The translations under genes were made by a program, and so were the position numbers. Below are positions 1 to 11,532 of a stretch of 64,000 nt of DNA, in pieces (within the stretch, counting starts at the first letter, position 1; each line of letters opens with the position of its first letter). Origin of the DNA: Spisula solida (lineage: Eukaryota > Mollusca > Bivalvia > Venerida > Mactridae); contig OX365957.1 of the NCBI GenBank assembly GCA_947247005.1, positions 7,970,817-8,034,816 of the forward strand, read 5' to 3'. The notes under the pieces are model-generated. The model saw only the letters and a list, made by a program, of their open reading frames with translations, had not been told where the DNA came from and did not search any database.

Positions 1-756
1 TATTTTTCAGTTAAAATGTAATTTAAGAAATGCACTTTCACACAGTGTGCTCTGGAGGCATGCGATTCTGACGCTGTATACATTGAGTTTATTGAATGAA
101 TGTCCTTTCATACTGAATTTGTTAATCGATTTGAATAAAATAATAAAATGCGAGAATATGCCGAGCGTTTTATCTATTATTTTCATTGAACTAGTTTAAT
201 GATATAAATGTGGAAAGTTAAAAATGATATACATGTATTCTTTTCATTTCCAAATAGCTTTTCCGACCTTACCATAAACAAAGTTTAGTTTCTTCGACTA
301 CCGATATATATAAGCGCGTTATTCTGAAGAACGTCTCATATAAGTTAATGACGTCACGTCGAATCTTTATTACACAAGTGTCTTATCAATTTTTTATGTT
401 ATGACTTTATTACACCTCTGTAACGTCAACATGTCCTAAAATAACACTTTTATCGCGGACAATACGCAGGCCGCAAGGCCTGCGGATGTCGTTCCGCTTT
501 ACGATAACACGAGTGCACGTGGTTTGGTCAGAGTTTGAATTCACTAATGGACCTAAAAATTTGTGTTAAAATCCCGCACTGAAGCAAAGATACTAGAAAA
601 TGGCTGCTAATAGAATAACAAAAAAAATTAAAATGCGATATTCGGCAGCTCATAAATTTTCTTTTATTTTTTAATGATGTTTAAAAATATTCCAAAAACT
701 AGCGTAGGCCCCTGTCTAGAAAAGAAAAGATAATAATTATCAGTCTTCCATGGTTG
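1..756. other. AT-rich non-coding stretch
   Basis: No open frame, splice-bounded exon or clear repeat is visible here. It is AT-rich sequence that probably belongs to an intron of the plus-strand gene whose last exon lies at 2244. Confidence 0.4.
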
Positions 757-776
757 CTATGCAACCAATCTTTTTA

Positions 777-1338
777 TATGGGGAGGGCTATTTCCTAAAT
801 GTTTGGACACAAAAAAGGCAGCCATTTTTTTGCCCACTTCGGAAGGAAATTTTGACATTTTCAGTGCATAAACGATGCTACAAACTGTTATGAGACACAT
901 GATTACTCTGAGATAACGAATTAAGTCGAGCGGGAATCGTTCATATGCGCGAAATATCAACCAATCTTAAGAAAATCTAATGAAAAAGACACAAGTTTCG
1001 GTTATTTCCCATCGCAAAGTTTGCAATACAATTAATTAAAGTCCGTTTCGGGTATTTATGGGGAGGGCTATTTCCTAAATGTTTGGACACAAAAAAGGCA
1101 GCCATTTTTTTGCCCACTTCGGAAGGAAATTTTAACATTTTCAGTGCATAAACGATGCTACAAACTGTTATGAGACACATGATTACTCTGAGATAACGAA
1201 GTAAGTCGAGCGGGAATCGTTCATATGCGCGAAATATCAACCAATCTTAAGAAAATCTAATGAAAGACTCAAGTTTCGGTTATTTCCCATTGCAAAGTTT
1301 GCAATACAATTAATTAAAGTCCGTTTCGGGTATTTACG
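777..1338. repeat. Two-copy direct tandem duplication, period about 280 bp
   Basis: The block beginning with ggggagggctatttcctaaa at about 779 recurs at about 1059 and both copies run to a ggtattta end. The copies differ by a few substitutions and a small deletion. On the minus strand each copy holds a short open frame with a hydrophobic stretch (MCLITVCSIVYAL), so two near-identical frames of about 65-85 codons appear. I treat this as duplicated non-coding DNA because no splice sites or family resemblance support translation. Confidence 0.8.
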
Positions 1339-1838
1339 TATCTAGACCGGACGGTGATAATCCACATCGTAGTTGTAGGTTATTGTAAAGAAAGTAAAAC
1401 AAATGCATTTTCGTAATTCCTCGCCGAGATGTAACTAAAAAATCCCTCCAAAATCGTCAAAAAATATTCGCGGGATGAAGGTCGCGAAAACTAATTACAT
1501 GTTGTTGTTGTCGTTATTGGATACAATAAAACCCGTAATTTTCCGTCTAAATCTCTTTTATGTTGTGACGATTTGCAGGGTTTATTTAACGAGAAAAGGT
1601 GATTAAGATTAAAGATGTTTGATATTTAATCGTAATATGATTAATTGAAATGAAAATAGCCTTTTCTTTTGAACAAAAGTACTATCTGGTATGCTCATGC
1701 AACCCATTAAAAAAAGATAAAATATCAAATAAGGCCTAGAAATCAGTTGTTATCTGTGTTTATATCTAATTATTCATTTTTAAATTAGTTACCCCTGAAT
1801 TAAGTAGACCTAGAATTAAACAAATTGAAAAACGTGTA

Positions 1839-2042
1839 TTATTCGTGTTCATTCGGACTGACAAACGATAGCAGGTTTGTATCGTCTTTCGTTTCTTTGT
1901 ACCCAATATTTCGTATCAAACCGCTATCGCGCGCTTTCTTGTGCAACGAACCGCTTCGATAGGTTGCATAGACGTAGGAAAGCGCTCGGTAGCGCCTTTT
2001 GGAAACGGCTTGCTCCAGATTCGTAACTTCGTAACCAAACAT
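1839..2042 (-). CDS. Unrecognised small ORF of 67 aa
   Basis: An ATG-to-TAA frame on the minus strand lies in a locally GC-richer island. The peptide is basic and hydrophilic in its middle (motifs SKRRYRALSYVYATY and HKKARDSGLI), with varied codon use resembling real coding DNA more than the flanks. I do not recognise a family, and no signal peptide or membrane segment is visible. It could be a small secreted or nuclear protein, an exon of a larger minus-strand gene, or chance. It sits opposite what is probably an intron of the plus-strand gene ending at 2381. Confidence 0.3.
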   Translation of the reverse strand: MFGYEVTNLEQAVSKRRYRALSYVYATYRSGSLHKKARDSGLIRNIGYKETKDDTNLLSFVSPNEHE

Positions 2043-2243
2043 TTTTTTGTGAAGTTATGCATCACCAAAAAATCCAGTACTAGATGAGCATGTTACACAT
2101 AATGTAGGACAACTGACATAGTCCGCTACATATGCTGTGCATTAGTTCATATTAATATCTTGTCAACATACAGTATTGTGATCCCCAATTTATATAAGGA
2201 ATATTTTATAATAATACTTATATAATGTTTTTATCTTGAACAG

Positions 2244-2381
2244 GAAAATGAAGGATCAAAACTGCCATCAATATCCAAATCGAAAAAGAATATATTCGTC
2301 TGCCATCCACCAAATACACCTCGACTGACCGGCCACACACGCCGCAAATGGAAACAGTCCACTGTCAACAGAAACAACTAG
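2244..2381 (+). CDS. Terminal coding exon (partial) of a gene entering from the left
   Basis: A polypyrimidine-rich acceptor (ttttatcttgaacag) ends at 2243. From 2244 the zero-phase frame is open for 45 codons and stops at TAG (2379-2381). The peptide is basic and low in hydrophobics (motifs SKSKKNIF, HPPNTPRL, HTRRKWKQ), like a disordered C-terminal tail. A polyadenylation signal AATAAA lies at 2516-2521, about 135 nt past the stop, as expected for a last exon. The upstream exons are outside the window or unrecognised within 1-2230. The product is not recognised. Confidence 0.55.
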   Translation, partial: ENEGSKLPSISKSKKNIFVCHPPNTPRLTGHTRRKWKQSTVNRNN

Positions 2382-2515
2382 AATTTACCATTTTATCAAA
2401 TTTGGATTTTATCGATTTAAGTTGTATCACATTTACAAAAACAAGCACAAATCAATTCAAATGTTCTTATAAAAAATTGTTGTTGTTTATAGCTGCATAC
2501 AATTAATTAAATATG

Positions 2516-2521
2516 AATAAA
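2516..2521 (+). promoter_or_regulatory. Candidate polyadenylation signal AATAAA
   Basis: A canonical hexamer lies about 135 nt downstream of the stop codon of the terminal exon at 2244-2381. Confidence 0.4.
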
Positions 2522-3284
2522 AAATGTCCTCACAATATCTGTTTTCCTTTTGGATAATTATCGATTGGTTGATTGCCAACCAGTTCCATAATGCTACTAT
2601 ATGCATGCGTCCTGTCCCGTCGCTAAGGCATTTTGGGAAAAAACTCATTATTCCTGTTGGGTGCCAATTAATGGTTTGAAACCAATATACTAAATCTCAA
2701 TGACAGGAATCTTGGGGAAATGTAGTGTACACCTCGTAAACGATGGATGTAGTTGCGCACTTGTCAAACTCCTGAAAAGTAAGTCATGGTTCATTTGGAT
2801 TACGACTATTAATATAATTTTGTCCCATAACAAAAGGACAAGGTTCATTTATGGCTTAATTTGGCTCTGAGTTTTATCGAAAAATAGATATGCGTGTTCC
2901 TATTATAGCTGTTCTATATTTCTATATAACCTAAAACTGTCTTTCAAAAAATTGAGCATACATTTCTCAATTTCCCTCGTAATATTTCGATAAATGTACT
3001 TTAAAATATGTCCTGCTTAGCAAATATGTCATTTTAGCCATTGTCATAGTGTAAAACCTTCCCAAAAACACGTTGGCATTCTTGCAACCAAAATCAAGTG
3101 ATCCAAATAAGTTATATATTATAGAGGAAAATTCATGCACACATGTTGCATTGTTATGGGAGATGTTATAAATGTAGGTCAAAAGGTTGGGATTCATTTG
3201 AAAAATAATGGTTTTAACAGAAAGCTGCTCCACCAGAATATGTTTGATAATTTAATGCAAACATTTGAAAATCATCTAATTCTA

Positions 3285-4949
3285 CTGAAAAAATGAGGAT
3301 GAAGACTTTGTGGAGCCCTGTTGGACTACAGTGAAAGAGACGTTCAGAACTGCTTGCCAGGAGGTGGTTGGTGTGAATAGACACCGAATAAAGCCATGGA
3401 TTACAGCAGAAACACTGGACATAGTAGACCAGAGAAGAAAAAAATGATTTCTTAATAGTTCGGCTGCCGAAGCAGAACTGGCAGCACGCAAAGGAAACAT
3501 TAAGGACCCGTACGACACAACAAAGAAACTTTTTGGAAAGTTCATACCAGAACTACCCATCAAGGATAAGCAAAGAAAGACTATCATGGAAACAGAAGCA
3601 CATCTGAATGGATGGGCGGAACATTTCGAAGAACTCAATAGACCAACTCCACCAAACCAACCAGACATTCCCCAAACAAAAAACCATAATCACATTCATG
3701 AAGAATGGAAAAGCTGCAGGACCTGACGACATTCCAGTAGTAGCACTGAAAGTAGAGATGCTATTGCCACTCTTCGACAAGAGCAGGGAGGAGGAAAATA
3801 TATCAACGACTGGAAAGAGGGCTACCTCATCAAGCTCCCAAAGAAAGGAGACATTAGCAACTGAAACAACTATAGGGGCATCACTCCTTTTGGTACCTGG
3901 CAAGGTCTTTAACCGAACTATCCTGGAACGAATGAAAGTGGCAATTGGCCAGCAACTTGCAGGATTCAGACAGAACCGTTCCTGCACTGACCAGAGAGCA
4001 TCATCGTTGAGCAATCCCTAGAGTGGAATTCATCACTATACATTGATTTTGTTGACTATGAACAGGCATTGGACAGTCTTGACTGAGAGACCCTTTGAAA
4101 GCTTCTAAGACACTACGGCATCCCCGACAAGCTATTCCGTCTGATAGGAAACTCGTATGAAGGAATGTCATGTAGAGTGATCCATGATGGACAACTCACC
4201 AACAGCTTCCGGGTAAAGACAGGAGTTCGCCAAGGGCGTTTGTTGTCCCCTTTCCTCGTCCTGCTCGCCATTGACTGAATTATGAAGACATCCAGCGAAA
4301 GAAGAAATGGCATCCAGTGGACCTTAAGGGGCCAGCTTGATGATCTGTACTTTGTCGATGACCCGGTGGGCACTGCTCTCTCATACCAACAGATGCAGAC
4401 AAAAACAAACGTCATTGCAGCTTCCTTATCACAGGTTGGACTTCGAGTGCATGCTGGAAAAACCAAAGTCTTCAAGATAAACAACAACGAACCTCAACTT
4501 TAAATGGAACACCATTGGAAGAAGTTGAAGCATTTACATATTTAGGCAGTGTAATTAACCAACAGGAACGAACGGAAGCAGACGTTAAGGCAATGATAGG
4601 CAAAGCAAGGGCCACTTGCATCAAGCTGAAGAATATCTGGAGTTCAAGCGAGCTATCTTTGTCAACGAAGACTCGCATGTTTAACTCCAATGTAAAGCTG
4701 TATTGAACTGAAACCTGGAGGACCACCAAGTCAGTTATTTAAAAAAATCCAGACCTTCACCAACAGTTGCCTCAGAAGAAAGAAAACGATACAGACCAAG
4801 AAACACCTAGCGCTGAGACCTTGAGGGGAACATGACATAAATGGGACTCACATGGACTCAGATGGAACAAACAGCCCAAGACAGAGCACTGTATGACCTC
4901 TGTTGGTGGTCAATACCCAAGGAGGGGAGGAGGGTCTAAGTAAGTAAGT
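3285..4949 (+). pseudogene. Decayed non-LTR retrotransposon (LINE) reverse transcriptase
   Basis: The plus strand encodes, with several stops and frameshifts, a recognisable LINE reverse transcriptase. In order it shows KNGKAAGPDDIP (fingers) near 3700, LPKKGDISN near 3835, PGKVFNRTILERMK near 3895, AGFRQNRSCTDQ near 3958, a tract reading VDYEQALDS near 4050, TGVRQGRLLSPF near 4225, the catalytic palm motif YFVDD at 4348-4362, and a downstream thumb/connector region with EAFTYLGS near 4530. It ends in a short TAAG repeat tail at about 4935-4949. No endonuclease domain is seen, so the copy is 5'-truncated as well as mutated. The motif set matches widespread invertebrate endonuclease-reverse-transcriptase LINEs; I cannot fix the clade. 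Confidence 0.85.
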
Positions 4950-5733
4950 CATTTTACTGAAAAATTCCCATCTCTTGATCCAACTAGATAACTTTTGTGG
5001 GGATATGTTAAGGGTAGTGATAATACTAACGAACCACAAGCTGTCAAACTGTAATCAAAGTTGAATTTGAGCATGGGTCTTCTGGTATCATTAACTAGGT
5101 CACTAGGTCGAATCATAAAAAGCATGTGTTTGCTGTAGAAGCTGTAATTCAGGTCACCATAGGGACCTACATGCAATGCTATGACATGTTAGCAACATAG
5201 CACCATTTTGGCCATTTGTTATTGTTATGATGTATCAGTGACGTCATAGATTATGGCGTTGTTAACCAGATTTTCCGAATGAAGAAACGGGCTGTTAGAT
5301 TGTCGATTTCGGCGGCTCGCCTGGCGGGATTCAACAATTGTATCCGACAAAAAACTTCAGATGGGAATGTGATATCATGATGAAAGTTGCAGTATAGGTA
5401 GCTTTTGTGAAAACGATGCTTGTGGTTGGAAGTGGTACATAAATTATATAGCAAAGGTCAATATTGCTAAAATATAGAAACGTTACCCTTTATAACGTCA
5501 GTTAGGAATGAGATGTCATGATCAAACTGGCTGTGTGGTTAGCTAAACCAATGTATACACCGTCTATATTTAGAACCCGAAAACCCGTTATTCGGCACTG
5601 CTCTTGAAACGCGTTGTTGCCGTTTCGGTGAGGTAAATATTTTATTTCTACTATCATATTATGATCTGAACAAAACAAGTGGTGCAGCGTACGCATTAAG
5701 GGGTGTCACGTTCAGGCTGTAACCATTTTCTTT
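4950..5733. other. Non-coding stretch without recognised features
   Basis: Only short, unconvincing frames are present. No repeat, SINE or exon is recognised. Confidence 0.35.
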
Positions 5734-5832
5734 GAAGAGATTCGTCAATTAAATAAAATAGCCGGTATCAGTTTTTCATTTGTACGTTGTTAAATTGGTA
5801 CCGGCTATTTTGTTCATTTTACGAATCTTTTC
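5734..5832. repeat. Small foldback (MITE-like) element
   Basis: A roughly 40-nt imperfect inverted repeat has outer arms gaagagattcgt and acgaatcttttc and inner arms aatagccggta and taccggctatt, separated by a short loop. It would form a strong hairpin and resembles a miniature inverted-repeat element. Confidence 0.6.
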
Positions 5833-5918
5833 AGAGAAAACGCCTTTAAGAACAGCATTATAATTAAGTCACAAATAAAACAATCCAACTAAGGTGTGTT
5901 TTATTCAATGCATGTCTT

Positions 5919-6040
5919 AAGGAACAGTCTTGCAAAACACATCATCATTTCAAAGGATGTACATCAGTTTGAAAATTGGCTAGATAACTATTGGAAATCC
6001 CATCCAGTGGAGTATCACTGGAAGTTAAACGTACATTTGT
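5919..6040. repeat. Flank unit A, first copy (duplicated at 8272-8385)
   Basis: About 115 bp beginning aaggaacagtcttgcaaaac and containing ctattggaaatcccatccag is repeated with about 85-90 percent identity at 8272-8385. The two copies bracket the 29-bp array and the TRIM exon copy. Confidence 0.8.
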
Positions 6041-6069
6041 ATTAAACTGTATCGTCATTACGAACAACA

Positions 6070-7745
6070 GTAAATGTGCGCCATGTACCTTCAAGTTGAT
6101 AAATGTGTGCCATGTACGTTCAAGTTGGTAAATGTGCGCCATGTACGTTCAAGTTGGTAAATGTGTGCCATGTACCTTCACGTTGGTAAATGTGCGTCAT
6201 ATACGTTCAAGTTGGTAAATGTGTGCCATGTACCTTCACGTTGGTAAATGTGCGTCATGTACCTTCAAGTTGGTATATGTGCGCCATGTACGTTCAAGTT
6301 GGTAAATGTGTGCCATGTACCTTCACGTTGGTAAATGTGTGCCATGTACGTTCAAGTTGGTAAATGTGCGCCATGTACCTTCAAGTTGGTAAATGTGCGC
6401 CATGTACGTTCAAGTTGGTAAATGTGTGCCATGTACCTTCACGTTGGTAAATTTGCGTCATGTACGTTCAAGTTGGTAAATGTGTGCCATGTACCTTCAC
6501 GTTGGTAAATGTGCGCCATGTATCTTCAAGTTGGTAAATGTGTGCCGCGCGCGTACGTTCAAGTTGGTAAATGTGCGTCATGTACCTTCAAGTTGGTAAA
6601 TGTGCGCCATGTACCTTCAAGTTGATAAATGTGCGCCATGTACGTTCAAGTTGGTAAATGTGCGCCATGTACGTTCAAGTTGGTAAATGTGTGCCATGTA
6701 CCTTCAAGTTGGTAAATGTGCGCCATGTACGTTCAAGTTGGTAAATGTGTGCCATGTACCTTCACGTTGGTAAATTTGCGTCATGTACGCTCAAGTTGGT
6801 AAATGTGTGCCATGTACCTTCACGTTGGTAAATTTGCGTCATGTACCTTCAAGTTGGTAAATGTGTGCCATGTACCTTCAAGTTGGTAAATGTGTGCCAT
6901 GTACCTTCAAGTTGGTAAATGTGTGCCATGTATCTTCAAGTTGGTAAATGTGCGCCATGTACGTTCAAGTTGGTAAATGTGCGTCATGTACCTTCAAGTT
7001 GGTAAATGTGCGCCATGTACCTTCAAGTTGGTAAATGTGTGCCATGTACCTTCACGTTGGTAAATGTGTGCCATGTACCTTCAAGTTGGTAAATGTGTGC
7101 CATGTACGTTCAAGTTGGTAAATGTGCGCCATGTACGTTCAAGTTGGTAAATGTGCGTCATGTACGTTCAAGTTGGTAAATGTGCGCCATGTACGTTCAA
7201 GTTGGTAAATGTGTGCCATGTACGTTCAAGTTGGTAAATGTGCGCCATGTACGTTCAAGTTGGTAAATGTGTGCCATGTACGTTCAAGTTGGTAAATGTG
7301 CGCCATGTACGTTCAAGTTGGTAAATGTGTGCCATGTACGTTCAAGTTGGTAAATGTGTACCATGTACCTTCAAGTTGGTAAATGTGCGCCATGTACGTT
7401 CAAGTTGGTAAATGTGCGCCATGTACCTTCAAGTTGGTAAATGTGTGCCATGTACGTTCAAGTTGGTAAATGTGTGCCATGTACCTTCAAGTTGATAAAT
7501 GTGTGCCATGAACCTTCAAGTTGGTAAATGTGCGCCATGTACCTTCAAGTTGATAAATGTGTGCCATGAACCTTCAAGTTGGTAAATGTGCGCCATGTAC
7601 CTTCAAGTTGATAAATGTGCGCCATGTACCTTCAAGTTGGTAAATGTGCGTCATGTACCTTCAAATTTGTAAATGTGCGCCATGTACCTTCAAGTTGGTA
7701 AATGTGCGTCATGTACCTTCAAGTTGGTAAATATGTGCCATGTAC
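6070..7745. repeat. 29-bp minisatellite, about 58 copies
   Basis: Head-to-tail units of 29 bp contain gccatgtaccttcaagttgg and taaatgtg. Variable positions are tacC/Gttc, tgC/Tgcc and gccatg/gtcatg. A period of 29 keeps no reading frame, so it is non-coding. One isolated unit occurs at about 9060-9093, beyond the right flank. The array ends by running directly into the copied TRIM 3' sequence at about 7746. Confidence 0.95.
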
Positions 7746-7747
7746 CT

Positions 7748-8243
7748 TCGTGATCTAGCCAACAGGTCACACGAGCAGGTGGTTTTGTGGCCTTTATCGC
7801 GTGTTCATGAATGTATTAGGTGTAAAATGATACAGCCATCAAAACATTTTATCCGGAATACTCGGCTAAGTGGAAACAACTATATTTCTACAGGTTGTCT
7901 GGTCGAGCATCAAATGAGCATAACTTATTTATTTATGAAAGAACATGAAATTTATCTTTTTTAATTTCTTCAACACACTGTTCAGTCATGACAATGTAAA
8001 CCCAAACGCATACCAGCCGCACAAACGACCTGCGTGCACTTGTAAATCATGTTTTGTAAATGAAGATATATTCATGTATCTAAACTGTCACTTGTAAACA
8101 TCAAAAACCCACAGATGATTCTGTTTCTAGGTTGATTTTATTCGATAAATGACATTCTCCTCTCAGGTTATACGCAAGTACATTTTGTATTACAAATTCG
8201 TATTCCGTGCCGGGATCCAGGCCACACACTCGGTGCTCCTCGC
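7748..8243 (-). pseudogene. Partial copy of the TRIM terminal exon and 3' flank
   Basis: This segment is about 90 percent identical to 10884-11372. On the minus strand it carries the end of the second FN3 domain (EEHRVCGLDPGTEYEFVIQ, then AYNLRGECHLSNKI) and the same stop codon position at 8101, but the 5' half of the exon and its splice acceptor are missing. A 9-bp in-frame insertion adds three residues between EFVI and LAYN relative to the functional exon. Upstream on the minus strand it breaks into an A/C-rich simple sequence at about 8244-8272. It is most likely a non-functional duplicate; use as an alternative last exon would need an unusual acceptor. Confidence 0.8.
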
Positions 8244-8271
8244 GTTTTTGTTGTTGTTGTTTTTTTTTTAA

Positions 8272-8385
8272 AAAAGGAACAGTCTTGCAAAACACATAAT
8301 TATTTCAAAGGATTTACGTCTGATTGGAAATAGGCTAGATAACTATTGGAAATCCCATCCAGTGGATTATGACTAGGAGTTAAAC
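8272..8385. repeat. Flank unit A, second copy
   Basis: This is the direct-repeat partner of 5919-6040, starting aaggaacagtcttgcaaaac and ending near gttaaacg. It marks the right edge of the compound duplication. Confidence 0.8.
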
Positions 8386-8565
8386 GTTTTGTGTGTCAAA
8401 CTAATGAAGGGCTGCATACAGAGCACTAGTCAGTGCTGCGCGCTTGCCGATGTGTTATTTATATTCTGTATTACTATTAAAATACTGGAATAAGAAAAAG
8501 GTCGCTGTATCGTTATTGCGAACATATGTCCAATGTCCCGAAGTGTTCGTTCGAACTGAGGATTT

Positions 8566-8895
8566 TACTCTGTATGATATATAGGAATATCTGTATGATA
8601 TATAGGAATATCTGTATGATATATAGGAATATATGTATGATATATAGGAATATATATAGGAATATCTATATGATATATAGGAATATATGTATGATATATA
8701 GGAATATCTGTATGATATATAGGAATATCTGTATGATATATAGGAATATCTGTATGATATATAGGAATATATGTATGATATATAGGAATATCTGTACATG
8801 ATATATAGGAATATATGTATGATATATAGGAATATCTGTATGATATATAGGAATATCTGTATGATATATAGGAATATCTGTATGCTATATAGGAA
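8566..8895. repeat. 21-bp AT-rich minisatellite, about 15 copies
   Basis: Units of 21 bp read tctgtatgatatataggaat, with a few copies altered by small insertions or deletions. Because 21 is a multiple of three, repetitive open frames appear on both strands (CMIYRNI on plus, YSYISYR on minus); these are products of the period, not genes. Confidence 0.93.
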
Positions 8896-9093
8896 TACAA
8901 GGATCAAACACAAGATATCTCTGGACCTTTATTTGCTATCATGGCACATCATAACACTTGAATTTCTATAATGTGTACTATATCATCACAATAAATAAAT
9001 AAATACTACACTAAGTGTAAATCCAGGAAACTCTCACCAGACAGTAGGAACAACAGTCAAAATGTGTGCCATGTACCTTCAAGTTAGTAAATG

Positions 9094-10880
9094 GCAAAAC
9101 AAAATTGGTGAACGGTGAGTGAATTGAATACAATTCGTAACAATGTTGTATCTTACTATATAGTATATAGATAAATACAACCTTGTGGCGCCAAAGGGAC
9201 GAATTCTAGGGGACGGGTAATCGTTGGTGTATTTTTATGGTCAATAATTTCTTGGGTCGTTTGATCTTCACTTCTTGTTAAAAAGACTTAAATATTGACA
9301 GGTGTAAGTGAGGAAGCCAATTTACTTGCACGCGGGAACTATAGGTTCTAGCACAGTATCAAAAGAACCCTCGCATGTGATCAAGATAGCGATTGAGGGA
9401 TAGGTATACTTTTACAGCTGAAAGAGGTACTGTATTACAAACAACTTATTTCAGAAGCGCCTTAATTATGACTGTCGTTACAACTCCATGTGGGTTTTCA
9501 TGATTTACCCTTAACAGTAAAATGTCATAAAATGACAAAAATTCTAAGGTGTTTTAAAAATAATAACAACAACACGTGTGCATGAATACAAGCGGTGATT
9601 GGTTGAAAATCTATATCGGTGTTGGGCGGATTCGGGTTTACACCAAACCCAAGTGGTTTAGGAAAACGCCGATTCGCCCGGTTGTGAATTTTGCTCGTCA
9701 ACAATTGGTTTTTTTTGTTAAAAATCTTCGACAGTTATCACAGAAAAGGTGCATTCATGAAAGAAACTCTCCAAATTGTAAACTTTTACCTCATAACACA
9801 ACGTATCAGATTATGTCTACTCACTGAAACACTTATATAGTGTTTTGGAAATATCTGCTTTGACCTTTGCCTAAAATGAACACGTAAACATCATAACCTT
9901 TTAACAAACCAGTATTGAGTGAAATAAAAATACAACAAATACTACATGTTTGCGTGTCTTAAATACATGTACCTTGAAAAGCATCTATCAACAATTAACA
10001 AAAAATCAGTTTAAATCCAGAAACACGTTTATAATAGTGACGTTTTTGGTGCAAGCAGTTAATTAAACTGTGTTATCGACGTCTCTGGTTGTTTGTGCGT
10101 TTCGAAACAGTGTAGTTATAATTGTTAATGAATTAACTTAGTTTGCTTTATATATTTATACTATGTATACATAATCTATCAGACGCTTGAGTAGAGAATG
10201 TTCCGCCCATTTGTTTTTATCGAAAACAAGCTAATCCATTGGATTATGCAACCATGTGCAATATGTCCAATGTTCTTACAACGAAAACAAAATCATTCCA
10301 TTGGTCAACACATATCTCGTTTTTCATTCGTAAACATCTGACGTCCGGTTAATTATCATAAAGGGGTCTAGGCATACTTTTGTTCATAAGGCAATTCCCT
10401 AACCCCATGACCAATTATATTGTGGAATTAGCAACACGTGTTGCTAGAAACTTGTTACCTATAGGAGTCCAAAATATGCATTTTTCTCAAAACTAAGAAT
10501 AGAACGATTTACGTGTTTCTGGAGTAAAACCGACAGAACGTCTCAATGAATTTAAACATTAAATAATAATAAATGATAAAATTATCACATAAATCTTGTA
10601 TCACAAGTTATATATTGACTGACTAGCTCTGTAAGGTAATATAATACTATTCATGTCTACATTCATGAGGTAACACTATAGAAGTTATTATCTAGATCTA
10701 CAAGCTGCTAAAACAGCAACTACAACAAAGCATCCCAACATGTGGTAAAGAAAGCACGATTATGTAACCACGTGATAGAGTCAAAATGCATTCAAGTTGT
10801 ATGGTATGGTCAACATACATTCAAACCACACAATCTAACCAACATCTCTTGAAAGCGGCGTAGCCAATATGTGTCGTCAT
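9094..10880. other. Non-coding stretch downstream of the TRIM gene
   Basis: This AT-rich sequence has only short frames and no exon or RNA gene that I can support. It lies between the isolated 29-bp unit at 9060-9093 and the duplicated 3' segment of the TRIM gene. Confidence 0.4.
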
Positions 10881-10883
10881 TCA

Positions 10884-11372
10884 ACCACGTGATCTAGCCA
10901 ACGATGCCCAACATGTCACACGAGCAGGTGGCTTTGTGGCCTTTATCGCGTGTTCATGGATGGATTGGCCGTACAAGTGATACAGTCATCAAAACATTTT
11001 ATCTGGAATACTCCGCTTAGTGGAAACAACTATATTTCTACAGGTTGTCTGGTCGAGCATCAAGTGAGCATAACTTATTTATTTATGTAAGAACATGAAA
11101 TTTATCTTTTTAAATTTCTTGAACACAGTATTCAGTCATGACAATGAAAACCCAAACGCATACCAGCCGCACAAACGACCTGTGTGCAATTGTAAATTAA
11201 GATATATTCATGTATCTAAACTGTCACTTGTAAACATCAAAACCCCGCCGATGATTCTGTTTCGATGTTGATTTTATTCGATAAATGACATTCTCCTCTA
11301 AGATTGTACGCAAGTATTACAAATTCGTATTCCGTGCCGGGATCCAGGCCAAACACTCGGTGCTCCTCGCGT
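10884..11372. repeat. Source copy of the duplicated TRIM 3' segment
   Basis: About 490 bp covering the 3' flank and the last part of the terminal TRIM exon are repeated at 7748-8243. This is taken as the original because it joins seamlessly to the rest of the exon. Confidence 0.8.
11078..11083 (-). promoter_or_regulatory. Candidate polyadenylation signal for the TRIM gene
   Basis: The minus strand reads AATAAA here, about 155 nt past the stop codon at 11237. It is inside an AT-rich tract, so chance is possible. Confidence 0.35.
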
Positions 11373-11532
11373 CCGTACATTGATACACATTTCCAGACAC
11401 GATTATAAGATGGCTGCCGATATAACAGGAAGTGGGAAATCTTCTGTTCGGTGGCGACATCTACCGGACTGGATGAGAATATCTGAATGGACGAAGTAAA
11501 GCGTCTACAGAGTGACTCCATGATCACAGGAA
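11237..11532 (-). CDS. TRIM exon 8: FN3 domain 2 and stop
   Basis: Acceptor attattttcag ends at 11533. The phase-1 junction gives valine, then PVIMESLCRRF, SVSMYG-like strands and GLDPGTEYEFVILAYNLRGE, another FN3 G-x-x-PGTxYEFxxxAxN signature. The TGA stop is at 11237. No SPRY domain follows within the window. Confidence 0.87.

Noticed and set aside
757..1240. Two related 67- and 87-codon minus frames as a gene pair
   Set aside because: They are two copies of a 280-bp tandem duplication with no supporting gene structure.
3282..4729. Minus-strand frames of 85-153 codons
   Set aside because: They are antisense shadows of the LINE reverse transcriptase on the plus strand.
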